The translations under genes and the position numbers were made by a program. Below are positions 39,101 through 51,525 of a DNA stretch of 64,000 nucleotides, piece by piece. How positions within the stretch are numbered: the first letter of the stretch is position 1; the number at the start of each line of letters is the position of its first letter. The notes beneath the pieces were generated by a model that saw only the letters and a program-made list of their open reading frames with translations, had not been told where the DNA came from and did not search any database. This DNA is from Acridotheres tristis (Eukaryota; Chordata; Aves; Passeriformes; Sturnidae), in NCBI GenBank assembly GCA_037013685.1, contig CM072887.1, positions 86,014,347 to 86,078,346 of the forward strand, read 5' to 3'.

Positions 39101-41841
39101 AGTTTTCTTGGGTTTGATTGAAATGGGAATTCCTCTCCATTGACTGAACAGGATGAAAATGTGGTCTAAATCCACATACTAGAACAGAGGAACAGAGGAA
39201 GAGGATGACTGATTAATAAGGGCATCAGCAGAGTGTTGCTATACCTGAGTCAATATATTCCTAGTTTGTCAACTAGCAATTAGTGTAGATCCCAGAAGGA
39301 GAGGAGACTGTTATCTTCTGCCATAATTTTCTTTGCTCCATATGTGTTTTTGTATGTATTCTAAGTTTGATCAGTGTTTGCAGCTTTTGATGTTGCCTTC
39401 TTAATTTTTGACCACACAGGAAAACTTAATGTATAGTATATGCCTTCTTAACACAGTTGAATATTATGTATTTTGCATGGACTTCAGAGGAAAAATGTCT
39501 TGTTCTTGCCACCTTGATTGTCTATGTCATCTTGATAACAGATATCTTTACCTATTTTCTTTTTTTTTTCATCACAGATAAAGGTATATGGGTAACTTAT
39601 TTGTTTTGCAGTACTGATTGCTATCTAAGCACCATTTTAAAGTCATTTAGCTTTCAGCCATGCCCCTCAGTTAGATTTGCAGTTAGTTTTAACTTGATCT
39701 TAGGATCAAAGTGGAGATCGCTCCACAAATTTTCATTTAGAAAGTCTATCTCAACCATGGTGTAGTTACTCCAGAGTCCAATCTGCATTTAACCAAAGAC
39801 ACGAGTCAAGCACTGTACAAACCCATGTATTTGCTTTGAAGCAACAAGAACCTTCTCATTTTTCATAATCATCTACAAATTCCATACGTGTAGTTATTTT
39901 GGAAGATGTCTCATGTCTTCATACTTTAATTTTTTCATCATGATTCATACAGAATCTGTGCTATAGAAAATTTGTGTGAAGGCCTTCTTTTGCACAGTTA
40001 AGTTCTTCTACACAGGGGAAATTATTCTACAGTGCTTACATTAGGACACCAAATGTAAGGTTGAGCTTTTCAGCATCATATATCTATAATGTATGAGCCA
40101 TCTATTTGAAGTTTTGAGCTCAGGTTTTCTCTACAAGGTTATGTGTCAGAAAATATATCTACTAAATTTACTGATCCTGTTTTTAATCAGAGTTTTTTTG
40201 CATGATCTTCAAAACATTCACTGATTTTTATTTGCTGGAATGTTGGTGTGGTGTGTTATTAACGGTTCACTTCTTGCTTGTATTTTTAATATTCATGGCA
40301 CCATTTGTTTCCATAGTTCTCATACACGTTAGCATATCCTAGACCACTGGGTTTCAGAAAGTGAAATAGAAAGTGACATGTTGTATGCATCTTTTTTTTG
40401 CCTTCCTTATTGGACATCATTGAAGAAGTTCATACCATGAATGATTCATGTTTTTAAAACTCACTGAGTGATTTTTTGCTGATGCTTTGTGTGCGTGCAG
40501 GTCTTCATTAGAACAAGAAAACAGTGCATTAGAATAAGAATGCATTAGAAAATGCTTAAGAAAATGATGCATCAGAAACCTGCAGGCTTCTAAACATGAT
40601 CTAAGATGAAGGAAGCAGAAATTATGCTCTCAGACTCTTAACTGAGGCTTTAGTATTTCTTTCATAGGACAGCTGCATATTTGCACTGTCTAATGGAGGT
40701 AAAGGAAAGCAGGGGGATAGAGAAATACTGAAGACTGTACTGTATGTAAGATAATCAAAAGAATCACAACTTCACCAGAGGATTGAATGAAATATTATTT
40801 CAGAGCACCATGTCTTTGGTCATGAGTGTCATCCCAATTTGTAATAGACAGCTTGATATGTTAATACTTTGAATACTGCTCATATCTGAAGGTACAACTT
40901 CAGTTGGGAATGTTTTCAGGCTTCGTGTGTCCAAGATGAAGACAGATTGTGCAGCTGATATTTGTCTGCCCATTTGCCACCACCCTGAGAGATGCCATAC
41001 ATAGGTGTGACCAAAACAACGCATACTGAAGACAAACATGCACTTGACCAACTTAACTGCAACTCACTAGGCAGTTATGAGCTTATGCAACATCTCAACT
41101 GTACTAAATACAACAATACTTACTTAGAAATACAGAACAGATAAAACTTAGCTGTCAATTTAGTGAGGCACGTGCACAATTAATAGATAAATGTAATTAC
41201 TATAAATTATGAGGAACAAGCATAGCTAGCTCACGAGCCTTGCATTGTCATCTTGCTACAGTATTTCATCAATGACTGACAGAGGTGGTTTTCACGGTAA
41301 GCATGACTTGAATCTAAGGCCTTCACAAGAATTTATATAATAATCTTGATCAGGAAGGTGCACACTCCTGAAAATATGTGTCAGCAAATCACCTGAATTT
41401 CACTCCTCCCATAGGTGCATAACCTTAAGCAAATTCAAGCTGAATTGCTAAATCAAAATGTTGGATATCTGAATATTTGGATCTGAAAGAGGAACAAATT
41501 ATTCACAGAGAGTTCCATTATACTCCTGCTAGATACCATGCATACATCCTCAACTAAATGCACAGACTAGACAATATTATTGTACCTGACACTTTAAAGC
41601 AATACCCGTGGTTGGATAGCCCATGCATCTTTCTATTGGTGATTTTTTGACTGCAATAGAAAAACAGAACACCATGAAACAAATTACAAAAAACCATTCC
41701 TTCTACCTGTGGATTTGGCCAGATAGAAATAGCATATTTTTCTGGATTTCACAATGGATTTTCTGTTTGTTTTCAAGTCAGAAAATAATCTTGCTTCTAT
41801 TATGGACTTGATATTGGGAGTAAGAGATGATTATTGACTTT
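33112..41841. other. non-coding AT-rich stretch with small tandem duplications
   Basis: No exon supported. Small features: a near-tandem GACAATCTGAAA pair near 33669-33697, a 17-bp tandem duplication at 34064-34096, and a short GC-richer island at about 34960-35095 of unknown origin. Open frames such as 39457-39765 lack coding signs. Confidence 0.5.
34064..34096. repeat. 17-bp tandem duplication
   Basis: The 16-base unit TAGCTGTAATAGATTA occurs at 34064-34079 and again, identical, at 34081-34096, one base apart. This is a recent local duplication, probably replication slippage. Confidence 0.85.
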
Positions 41842-41918
41842 CTCTTTTTTTTGTTGTTTTGTTTGTTTGTTTGTTTGTTTTTTGTTTTTGTTTTTTTGGT
41901 TTTTTTTTTTTTTATTTT
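41842..41918. repeat. T-rich / (GTTT)n low-complexity tract
   Basis: A plus-strand T-rich tract of GTTT units and T runs up to about 14. It ends in TTTATTTTAG, which mimics a splice acceptor, but the following sequence meets a stop within 16 codons in every frame I tried and shows no donor, so it is not called as an exon. On the minus strand it gives a lysine-rich shadow frame. Confidence 0.9.
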
Positions 41919-44900
41919 AGGCTTAGAAACTTCGGCTTTAAGTGTACAGCTCTCACAATACATTGAAAGATCTTGATTATCTTGATATTTACATCAGTTG
42001 TTTATTGTTTTTATTCTGAATAATGGGAAGATAACTCCCTTTGGAATAGCCTATAGTACTATAAAGGATATCTTAAATTCACATTATGAACACTTCTTGC
42101 TTTGACCATTAATATTGTTGTAATCTTTGAAAGAATTATTATATGCTAAAAATAGTTCAGTTCTGTTTGTAAAAAGTCTAGTTATAAGAGATTAAAAAAC
42201 AGCATTTTGGTTTATTAGTAAAGGGCAAAATCTTGGTTTCCTTTGGATAGAACTGCTTTTCTCCCAGTGGTGGCTCTAACACTTTCTATCCATGGGGGTT
42301 ATCAACACATAAGCAGTGGCACTGGGCTTGGTGCTGGCTGTGTGCCAGCTGCCAGCACTTTGTAAGAAAGGGCAGCAGGGGGGAAAGATTTTAGCAAGGC
42401 TTGTGAAGTTCTGCTGAGAGCAAGCCAAATTATCCTCAAGGTAAGAGCTGCTCCTGATTTCTGCCATAATACTACTTGATCCTCTCTGTGGGTCTTATAG
42501 TACATTTGAAAAGGAAAAAAAAAAAGTCTTTAGATGAAGCAGAACCACACACTGCTGATGTTTTTCCTGATTTTTACATATATATATGTGTATGTTTTAC
42601 GCCTTCAGTGAGAGAATCTCTTCTATTCACTTCTGGCTGCCATGAACATAACACCTCTTTCCATTATCTGTATGTTGATGAGCTAGCCCACATGGCAAAA
42701 AATCCCTTCTGGGACTGGCAGGCAGCAGTGAAGCAAATATCAGTTAATCTCACTAAGCCATTACTGCAATTAATAGATGTAGGCAGTAGATATGAATTTA
42801 AAATCTACACTTCAGCAGGAAATAGAATCCTTCTTTAGAAACTATTAATAATTTTCTCACCATAATAAAACAATTTCCTGTGCTAATTGCATTCCAGATG
42901 CCTCCTATAATTCAAACGGGTTATTGCTACAAGACTGCCCCCCTTTTCCCTGAGTTCAAGGAGGATATTTTCAGTTCTTCGCAGTCAGCATTTTTATTTA
43001 AAAAAAATCTGAAAAATTCATTATGTAAGAAAATATTATATGTATAGTTTTCTTCTTGTTTCCAACTGTAAGTCTTGAACAGAATGAGGAAAAAACTGAA
43101 AATTAATAGAAAATGCAGCCTACAGTCTCCTTCATAGAGTGAGTAGAGAAGGTGAGTACAGACTTCACTCAAAAGCATTGCAGACTGGCTCTTGGACATG
43201 TAGGAATTAAAAATCAAAACTTGGATCAACAGACATGACTGAAGAATGTGTGAGGAAAGATGTGCAATAACTTCAGGAAAATAGAAGGAGCTTCCTGGGA
43301 CTTAGGATCTGATGTTCCAGGCCTTTAAGGCACCTGAATTCTATGTATGTGTTTTTGCATGTGTGTATGTGTATGTTTAGGCTAGAAGTGAAGACCTTGT
43401 GAAATAATAGGAGCTCTAAAACAGTCATGTTTTTCTTTCAGAAGAATTTCCCAGGCTAATCAGATCTCTGGCTCTGTGGAAGCATGAAAAAGCAGCAGTA
43501 AAGGGCGTTTATTCATAACTGTTGTTTTCTTTGCTGGAAAGCTACTTGTGGGCTGAACTGGCAACCGTTCTGGATGTTAACCACATTTTATTGTTGTCTA
43601 ACACGCCACATTAGAGAACATTTCAACTTTGAGAGCAAAACATAACTATAATTCCCTGCTAGTCATGCAGCACAGACTTCTGTGACAGCATGAAACATGG
43701 ATTCACTGTAATTGTGGATTTGTTATGTGGAACCACAGGTGAAGCACATCTCAGTGAAATAGCTTTGTAACTGTAAATAGAAATAGTGGCTGGAGAGCAT
43801 TGTTCTGCTCTGCCTTTGAGGTGTTTCAGCTGAAAAGACTAAATGAAATGTATGGATGCAAATGAGACTCTTTTGAAAATAAACTAAAGCCTTTTAAATG
43901 GTGGTTAGAAATATGAAGTAGATTATTGTATTTAAGAGAGTAAAGAATAAAACTCATGGATTGTTTTGCTGTGGCTGTTTTTAAGGACTTGCTGGAAAGA
44001 TTGACCTTATTTTAGAATGCACAAGAGAGTAATTAAAGTGCCTCTTTAAATATGAAATTTCAAAGAAATTAGATTTTTTTTTGAGAAAACAAATGTAAGG
44101 AAAATGAAAACGGAGGTACTTTCAGCACATTGAGAGTGAAAAAAACCAAACCCCACTCCTACATGCCTAGGCCAGCTGAAACATAAATTTCTAAAAGTGA
44201 TAACAAAAAACCCATCGTAAGACTAATATTATCTATTAACTCTGCTTTTATATTCTATAAAGTTAAAAAAAAATAGAGAGAATAATTTTTTGTGGTTAGA
44301 ACAGCAAGTATGTTTCTCCTGTGGTAAGATACCTGTTTCAATTTAAGAATATTTTCTTTTATCCCTCTGTCATTAATGTCTATAAAGAGCCTGACTGGAG
44401 GCTCAATAACCTCCTTGTGAGACTGCTTGCTCGATGGCAGGACTGATTACCATGCCTTCCTCCCACACCAAGAGCTCTGCAGTCACTCTTGCTGCATTGG
44501 GCTACGCTTGCAGTGTTTTTAGTGCCCACAGGTAAGAGTAACAAGGGTTAACCAACTGTGAGCTGGGCAAGCCTGCTGGTCCCTGTATAGAATCCCAGAT
44601 CCTTGCTCTGATAGACAGCCAAGCTGACAGACAAGCCTCTGAGGACATCAGGTTGGATTGGTGTAAGGCCCCAGAGCTCACTCAATGAGTCTTTTAAAAG
44701 GATTTAACATTCTTTTTTGCAACTTGAGTTAAATGCAAGGGAGAAACACTGACAAGATATTCTCAAAAGGGCAAAAAAATAAAAACCTTACTGTCAAACT
44801 TCAGAAAATCTGGGAACGTTTTTAATGTTAAAGCAAAATTCAATCAGCATAAAGCATTTCACAAAGCATTCATTTAGCAAACTCTAAGCCCATTCCACTT

Positions 44901-44999
44901 AGGAAACCAACCCATCTGACTTTAAGTTACTCAAACTTTGAGAAGAAGGAATTAGAAGAAAGAGAGAAGAGATATGGAAAAAACAAATATAGCTACCAC
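41919..44999. other. non-coding stretch
   Basis: No supported gene. A 120-codon plus-strand open frame at 42476-42838 has no recognised domain or splice context. Composition becomes GC-richer from about 44390, leading into the block that follows. Confidence 0.5.
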
Positions 45000-46060
45000 T
45001 TGGTTCCAGTGGCGTTCGCCTGAGAGAAATTCCAAAGGATGTCGAGCCAAGACCTGTGTGTGCCTTATGCTCTGACTTACATACCTGTTAGTTTTCCTGG
45101 GCCCTTCCCTTAGGTGGCACTTGTGGTCATTTGGTCACTCAGGATCTGGGTTAGAGGTTGGGGATTGGGGTGTGGAGCATTGCCTCCCACATGCCAGGGT
45201 TTGGCCCCACTGCAGGGCTGGGATACAGCCCCTGGGGGTGCAGGATGTGTGGAGCAGGGCATCACCTCACCAGAGCAAGGCATGACCTGCCCCTTTCCCT
45301 GCACATGTGCTTGAAAGGCTTCAAACCAGTAATGTCCTCCAGTTTCTCACAACTAAAGTACTGATGCCTCCATGCCTCGCAGAAAGGAGTCTTGGGTAAT
45401 GGTCTCACTTGTCTTTGCCCCCTTCTGCAGATACCAGCTCTGGGCTGAGCTGGCTCTGAGGGTGTCCTGAAGAACCTTGTTTGCCTTCAGCGATGCCCTG
45501 AGCAGCTCCATGTCTGCTGGTCCATCCCAAGTTTTCAGCCTCGCCTGTCTCAACAGCCCACCCATCCCTACCTGTGGGGTCATGGCCTCTGGCCATGCCT
45601 ACTCCATTTCTGTGTCTGGCTCAACTTCTTCTCCACACGTTTATGCAAAATTCTGCATAATTCTGTCTGATGGTGGCAGCTGCCTTGTCTGTCCCTACAC
45701 CTCCCTCACCATAGAACACAGAGCTGCTGCCAGAGCACGCAGAGAGACCTCACTCCAAGCAGCAGTGAGGAGTGGGAGGGAGCTGTGCTGTGCATGGTAG
45801 CCAGTGGCATGGCCATAGTGTGGCCACTGGAGGGGCGGCCACTGGGTCCTGCCAGCCAGGCTCACAGCAAATGGTAGCAGGGCTGGATGCCCATGAGCAC
45901 ACCCTGGCTGAGAAAACCATGGCAGTTTGTATGGAGGAAACTGATAAGCTATCCCAGGGGAAGCACTGCTCCTTGCATGCTGTTTGTGTAAGCCTGGGAC
46001 ATGGACATCCATTGGAAGTCAGCTATTGGGCTTGAGGGGTCTGCAAACAGCCCTGTGAAA
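45000..46060. other. GC-rich block of unknown origin
   Basis: About 1 kb clearly richer in G and C than the rest of the window, with overlapping open frames on both strands: plus 45114-45314, 45477-45800 and 45772-46035; minus 45353-45583 and 45695-46012. CpG dinucleotides are scarce, so it is not a classical CpG island. None of the translated frames matches a domain I know, and frames on both strands are what GC-rich, stop-poor DNA gives by chance. It could be an old LTR or other retroposed sequence, a retrocopy of a transcript, or a non-coding exon. No target-site duplications or LTR ends were identified. Confidence 0.5.
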
Positions 46061-46185
46061 CAGTCCTTGCACTTTCTTGTTTTCCTTTACTAATTTTTTT
46101 TTCTTTTGGCATTATCCAGTTTTAAACAAAGATAAGTGCTTTTTATGACCACATTTTTGTACTGTAAAGAAATGTGTTCATTCTT

Positions 46186-46202
46186 AATAAAAATAAATAA
46201 AA
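46186..46202 (+). promoter_or_regulatory. cluster of AATAAA polyadenylation-like signals
   Basis: AATAAAAATAAATAAAAA overlaps several AATAAA hexamers just downstream of the GC-rich block. In AT-rich DNA such hexamers are common by chance. Their position would fit the 3' end of a plus-strand transcript or retrocopy, but nothing else shows one. Confidence 0.25.
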
Positions 46203-48702
46203 ATTTCAAATAGAAACTTAATTGTTTTGATTTTTCATAATAGGCCCTTTCCATAGGTGACAATGCCCTCTATTTGAATGTTGTAAGACAGTTCTAATTA
46301 AAAGAATAACAAAAGATATAAAATATACGTCCATGAAAAAAGAGAAGGCCCGTATCTTGAACAGGAAGATTTTGTTCCCAGGTGTAACATAACAGAAAGA
46401 ATAGCAGAGGAAAGAAGAAGAGAGTTATTATAATTCTCTTTGTGCCTGAGTTCATGCAAACTGCAGGGGGTGCATTAGACATAGAAACACATGGAGGCAA
46501 AAGTTCAATGACCAGGAGTGCATGCTCGTGAATATATTAAAGGTTTTTATTATCTCTCTACCTGCTTTAAAAACCAAGACTTACAATTGTGTAGCTGGCA
46601 AAAATTTTTAAATATAAAGGCCTCCATTCAGAAGGTGATGCAGCTGGGGCTCTTTGGAATAGAAAAAACCAGTAGGGAGTGGCAAGAGTCAATGAAGCTT
46701 GCCTGTCAGCTGGGTTTCAGACCTACCTGTGTATCTGCTTATTAATACAGCTGAATCTCAAACCTTTTAACATTCAGACATCAATATGAAGTCTAGTAAA
46801 CACAAAAACATGGAGAGCTGGATGTATGTAGAGGAACAAGCTAAAGCTGAGAGGATTTTACAGGTCAAAGGGCTTGTCTGTTTCTTAGGAAAGCAAGTGT
46901 TAGGCATTCTTAGTGAGAGATAAGATACAGTTTCAATTTTTATTTTTGTTGTTCTAAAGGCTTGGGGGATGAGTCCTCTCCATTAGGTCAAAAAGCAATC
47001 TAGGAAGCCAACTCCAGAGGTCAAATGAAAAAGCTGTATTTAAGAACAGTAGAAGGATTATAAGCAAAGCTTATGTTTTCTAAAAAGAAATTGTGTGCTG
47101 CTACAAGCAATGTGAGAATCTTAATAGGTAAAACCACACCAGTGGTTTATATTAATAGCTGTTGTGGGAAAGTATGTAGCCTATTTGTTATTGAAGTAGC
47201 AGGTTTTTATGGGTTTTTGCAGAAACCTGGAGCCTGCTAAATATTGTTCAGTTCTTTCTCTCATTAACTCTTTCCATATTTGTGGACACAGCAATTGCAG
47301 CAATTTTACTGCAGATGATTTGTTTAAAAACTTTTCTGTTAAGCAGCACAAACGCATTTCCCAGAAGAAGCCAAACCAGCCTCAAATCTGTGAACTAGTG
47401 GAGTGTATTGTCTTGCTGGGCATCATCAATTGTTATGATATAAAGATGAAAAGAAATGGCTGCTGGTCAGAATAAAGTAACAAGTTTTCTCTACAGCGTT
47501 CTGTGCTCTTGCTACAATTACGTAGAGAAAGCTAAGGGTAGATGCCACTAGCTTGTGCTTGTTTGGTCTTCCTTGAATTTTAGTAGATAATTCAATCTGG
47601 CCTCAGTTATCAGAGTTAAATTATAGATTCAGAAATCGTGAATAAACTGTTCCTGCACCTACCTTTTATTTTATTTTCCTTTTTTTTGGTCTATGACTAC
47701 AGATTTCACTCTTCTGTGAGATATAGGGTCTCAAATGCTTTGTGCTAGCCAATCTCTGAAGATCTGACATGGTTTTGACCTGTTCTCACATGTCAACTTT
47801 ATTATACGCTGAACAATGTGGTAAAGAAAAACAACTGAACGATAGAAACAACCCACCTCCAAAACATTGAGAAGGTAGCAGAAGGATTTAGGACTTCAGG
47901 AAGGGGATGTTGTGTGCAAATTTGCTGTCTTTTAGCCAAGCTGATCTCCTAAATGGATCAAGAAAAAGAGATGGTTAGATACCAGACTTTGAGAAGTGTG
48001 GGGATAACTGAGTGGTTCCTTGGGATAAGCAAAGCCTATTCAGGGGCAATTCAGGGCAAATAGAGTGAGAGAAAGATTTAGAGCTCAGTGGCTAGCTCAA
48101 GAAGGAAAACTAACAAGGGTTAGGGATTGGCAATAATTCTCTAAAGCCTTTTCTTTGAGAAATTGTCCTCTCTATAAAATGTAAAAAGCGTTCTGTACAA
48201 ATTTTTAAATTAAATTTTCTGAAATTTACACCTATAAGCCTACAGTTCAAAAAAGAATTTTTAAGGATTAGATACATTTAAAATGGTAAAATCTCTTTTA
48301 TTGCAGCACTGGTTATTGATTGGCATTGCTTGAAATTTATGGTTTATTTTACTGCCTGTTGTATGTATGCATATGTTGATGATTCTTGTATAGTACTGAG
48401 AATTTAAGAGTTTTGTTTGAGTTTTGACCACAGTGACTCTGACTTTGTAAATAGGTTTATGCAAAGTTGTGAAAAGATAAAATTCAGCATACTCTTACAG
48501 TGATTCACAAAAGTTCAATAGCAACAGTTTTGGATTTATCTCAGTATCATTTTTGTTCAGAATTTAAGCATATACAGTGAGGTATTTCATATTGGAGTTG
48601 TCAAAACAGAGTAAAATGTTACCTATTTTGGAAAATAAGAAGAGATCTGTGACCTTCAAAGATACTCTAAATCCCTGTAGAGATGATTGACTGAAATTTG
48701 AT
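46203..48702. other. non-coding AT-rich stretch
   Basis: No gene supported. An 88-codon open frame (47209-47475) begins just before an acceptor-like TTTTTGCAG near 47213-47221 but has no recognised domain and no convincing donor, so it is not called. Confidence 0.5.
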
Positions 48703-48910
48703 GGGAAGGGAAGGGAAGGGAAGGGAAGGGAAGGGAAGGGAAGGGAAGGGAAGGGAAGGGAAGGGAAGGGAAGGGAAGGGAAGGGAAGGGAAGGGAAGGG
48801 AAGGGAAGGGAAGGGAAGGGAAGGGAAGGGAAGGGAAGGGAAGGGAAGGGAAGGGAAGGGAAGGGAAGGGAAGGGAAGGGAAGGGAAGGGAAGGGAAGGG
48901 AAGGGAAGGG
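48703..48910 (+). repeat. (AAGGG)n pentanucleotide array, G-quadruplex-forming
   Basis: A perfect, uninterrupted array of 208 bp, about 41.6 units, with 42 GGG runs each separated by AA on the plus strand. GGG-AA-GGG-AA-GGG-AA-GGG satisfies the canonical G-quadruplex pattern, so roughly ten consecutive quadruplexes are possible; the homopurine strand could also form triplex DNA. Open frames across it (REGKG repeats on the plus strand, LPFPS on the minus) are products of the repeat. It lies about 720 bp upstream of the laminin G exon at 49632, on the sense strand of that gene. Confidence 0.98.
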
Positions 48911-48982
48911 AGCAGAAAAAGTATAGGAAAAGAGCAGTGAAAGACAAGAAGAAAGAAGGGGAGAGAAAGAAATAAAAAATCC
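48911..48982 (+). repeat. purine-rich flank of the AAGGG array
   Basis: About 70 bp of almost entirely A and G (GAAAGA, AAGAAGAAAGAAGGGG and similar), extending the strand asymmetry of the array. It may be decayed repeat units or the sequence from which the array grew. Confidence 0.7.
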
Positions 48983-49631
48983 AAAGAAGCCCCTTTTAAG
49001 TGTAGTCATATGTCATCTGATGGACTTGAAGCCATGCATTTACATACCTTTTCTATTTATATAAGAGTTGCATCTACCCTTGCCAGGTATTGCACAGGGT
49101 GCTGAATGTTAAGAGGTTTAGAGATAAATCAGACAAGCTGGATGTAGACCCAAGGGAAATTTTCAGCTTTCACCCTGGCGCCACAAAATAGTTGATATAT
49201 TTTAAAATGCCAACTTCATAATTAGGTTGTAGAATGTCTTCCTTCCTGTCTATACTGTGTAGTTTCTGTAAAGACTTCAAACACATTCATTCTTGCACCT
49301 AAGTTTGATGAAAAAACCTATCTTTGAAAAAAAATGTTGAGCCAAAGCTGCTAGATATGTGTCAGGTCTTCCATCTTTGTAGCCTAGTCTTTCAGGGATT
49401 GATCTATATGCTTGCTTAATATAATTCGACCAAAACCTTTATGTCTAGTTTTATAAACTCTCAGTATTAACCTTTGACAGAAGACAACTAATATAATTGT
49501 TCAGATTCATATCTGAATTCTTGAAAGATATAAACAATTATCCTATATCTTTGCTACCACTACCAGAATAAGAGAATGTGAAGAAGAAAAATGTCTTTAT
49601 ATCCTTACATGTCTCAAAATTCTATTCACAG

Positions 49632-49822
49632 ATTTTAGTTATGCTCGCTACTCTGGTGATTCTTACCTGGAATTTCAAGGCTTACATTTGAATATGCAAA
49701 ATTTCATCCACCTGGAATTTAAGACCTATAGTCCTCAGGGACTTCTCCTAAATATTGAACACAGTCCAGAAACAATACGACGTTTTTTAATTCGGCTTGT
49801 CATTAATAATGGTACTTTGCAG
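49632..49822 (+). CDS. EYS: laminin G-domain exon A (probable EYS)
   Basis: A 191-bp internal exon. The acceptor is CTATTCACAG (ending 49631) and the donor CAG/GTAAGG (GT at 49823). It enters in phase 1 (two bases, then 63 codons) and leaves in phase 0. The peptide begins FSYARYSGDSYLEFQG and continues IHLEFKTYSPQGLLLNIEH and then RLVINNGTLQ. This is the start of a laminin G-like domain: a glycine-rich SYLEF strand, a hydrophobic LEF-T-x-x-x-x-GLLL strand pair and an I/L-x-NG-x-L strand. Phase-1 entry is typical of a module boundary following an EGF-like exon. Laminin G domains are extracellular and bind glycans or proteins. EYS (photoreceptor extracellular matrix and cilium, multiple C-terminal laminin G domains, giant introns) is my best candidate. 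Other laminin G proteins with long introns, such as neurexins, CNTNAPs, USH2A, CRB or pikachurin, are not excluded. Family confidence is about 0.9; the gene name is nearer 0.5. Confidence 0.85.
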
Positions 49823-51525
49823 GTAAGGCATCAAAATCTCCCAATGAAAGAAAAGTAAATAAAAGTTAGAATCTGTAAAAAATTTAATATTTTTTCTTTA
49901 TCTTACTGTAGAAGATAGCAAATGAAGCTACAGAGATCCTTGACATCTTCAGTATTTTAAGGAAAAGAATTGTCAAACTTGCTGTCTGTTATATTCAATT
50001 CTTGGCTAATATGATCAATACAACTCACAAAAGTAAACATTAAAACATGAAAACAAAAATGTAGGTTTTGTCTTTACATGTGGTACAAATTAAGTTATTG
50101 TATTTTATATCTAAACTAACTGAACTTCCTCATGTGGAACTTTATTAAAATTGTCATAAGGAATGCTTATGACACGTATAGACATAGAAATTGAGTGAAT
50201 TGTCATAGGAAATTTTACCATGTTAGGGAATAGAAGGTGTCTTTTTTACCATGTATCTCTAAGTAGAAACCTTTCTCTTCATCTATTATTTAAATCAGAG
50301 TTCCACAGGATCAGGAAAAAAAAATATTTCTTTGGCTTTTGTGGACACTAACTAGGAATATATTTGTTTATAAACTTTAAAGATTAATGTGCATATCATG
50401 GTATATCGTTACCTAGCACAATTTTTTCCATCTTTTCTGAGAAAGAAATAAAACTAGAGCTTTATGAAGAGATAGGCAGATGCTAAAGAGGCTATAAAAA
50501 CATATTAAAAGAAAAGTTACTTCTCTCATAACTTATCTCCGTTTTCCTGCTAAAAGTTTCCCAAAGTACCTGTAATTATATTCTTTTGTAAGAACTGTGA
50601 AATTTCTGCTCAAAATAGCATTTTTTATTATATTTGCCTTCATGTTTAAAGACCATGACCATACTAAATATATATATAAACTGAAGAGAAACAGAAAAGA
50701 AAATTATCTTTTGTTTTGTTATATTGTGATTTTTTTGTCTTTCATTATATTGTGATTATATTTGTCCAGAAAAAAAATGAGATTAGTCATGGGCAGGAAG
50801 TTATGGAAGGTTTAGAAAATGTTGATGGCTTTAAGTTCTTCTTACTTGTATTCATGGTAAAGTAATGATGCAGAAAAATATTTTTCTAACATATCATAAG
50901 CACCATAAAATATGAAAGTACTTTAATTGACACAAATCTATTCAGAGATCCCAGTGTGCCATGTTAAAACTAATTGAATTCACTTAGTCATTCACAAAGC
51001 TGGTCAATTAAATGTAGATTTAAAGCCCAATGAACAAATGGTTCTAAGCTCACAATCAAGCTACAATTACAAGTAGACAAACCATGAAATCAAGTGCTTG
51101 TTCACATTAGTATAGGAAATTAAATGGTGCTCCAAAATGCTCAAGCCTGCATGCTACATTACGTGTTTGGAAGTGTAAGGAAGCCATAAAATGCTGAGTA
51201 AAATTCACCCGTGGCCAGTGTTAATTTCAGATGGGTTGCAGATGATCGACTTCTTTGCAAATCAGACCCATAATATCTGACTGTACAATACACAAAGATT
51301 AAAGCATTTTCCTGCACGTTAGGAAGCATATATGTGTACTTGTATATTTCTGGTACAATAGGCTCCCTTATGCAGAATTTTTAATGAAACATTAATTTCC
51401 CTTGATACACATGACATCCTTCAGGTTTTTTTTGAACCATTTATTATTTTAAAATTCAAGTTTCTATGCCTGAAACTGTTTAAATATTAAAAATAATTTA
51501 ATTAAAACCTTTTCTTACTCTGTAG
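49823..51525 (+). other. 1.7-kb intron between the laminin G exons
   Basis: A phase-0 intron with GTAAGG donor and a TTTTCTTACTCTGTAG acceptor preceded by a pyrimidine-rich tract. AT-rich, with no transposon recognised. It is short compared with the flanking gene-free stretches, so these two exons form a tight pair. Confidence 0.85.

Noticed and set aside
41909..41965. Strong acceptor-like polypyrimidine tract with TTTTAG at 41913-41920.
   Set aside because: It is the end of a T-rich low-complexity tract; downstream frames hit stops quickly and no donor or coding similarity follows.
45353..46035. Overlapping open frames on both strands in the GC-rich block as possible genes.
   Set aside because: No known domain, no start context or splice evidence, and both strands are open, as expected from stop-poor GC-rich sequence.
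47209..47475. 88-codon open frame beginning near an acceptor-like TTTTTGCAG, with several cysteines.
   Set aside because: Cysteine spacing does not fit an EGF-like module, there is no convincing donor, and the residues resemble no family I know.
48564..49009. Long minus-strand open frames rich in Pro-Phe-Pro-Ser repeats and the plus-strand Arg-Glu-Gly-Lys-Gly frame.
   Set aside because: They are translations of the AAGGG microsatellite: a pentanucleotide without stops stays open in all frames. There is no independent coding evidence.
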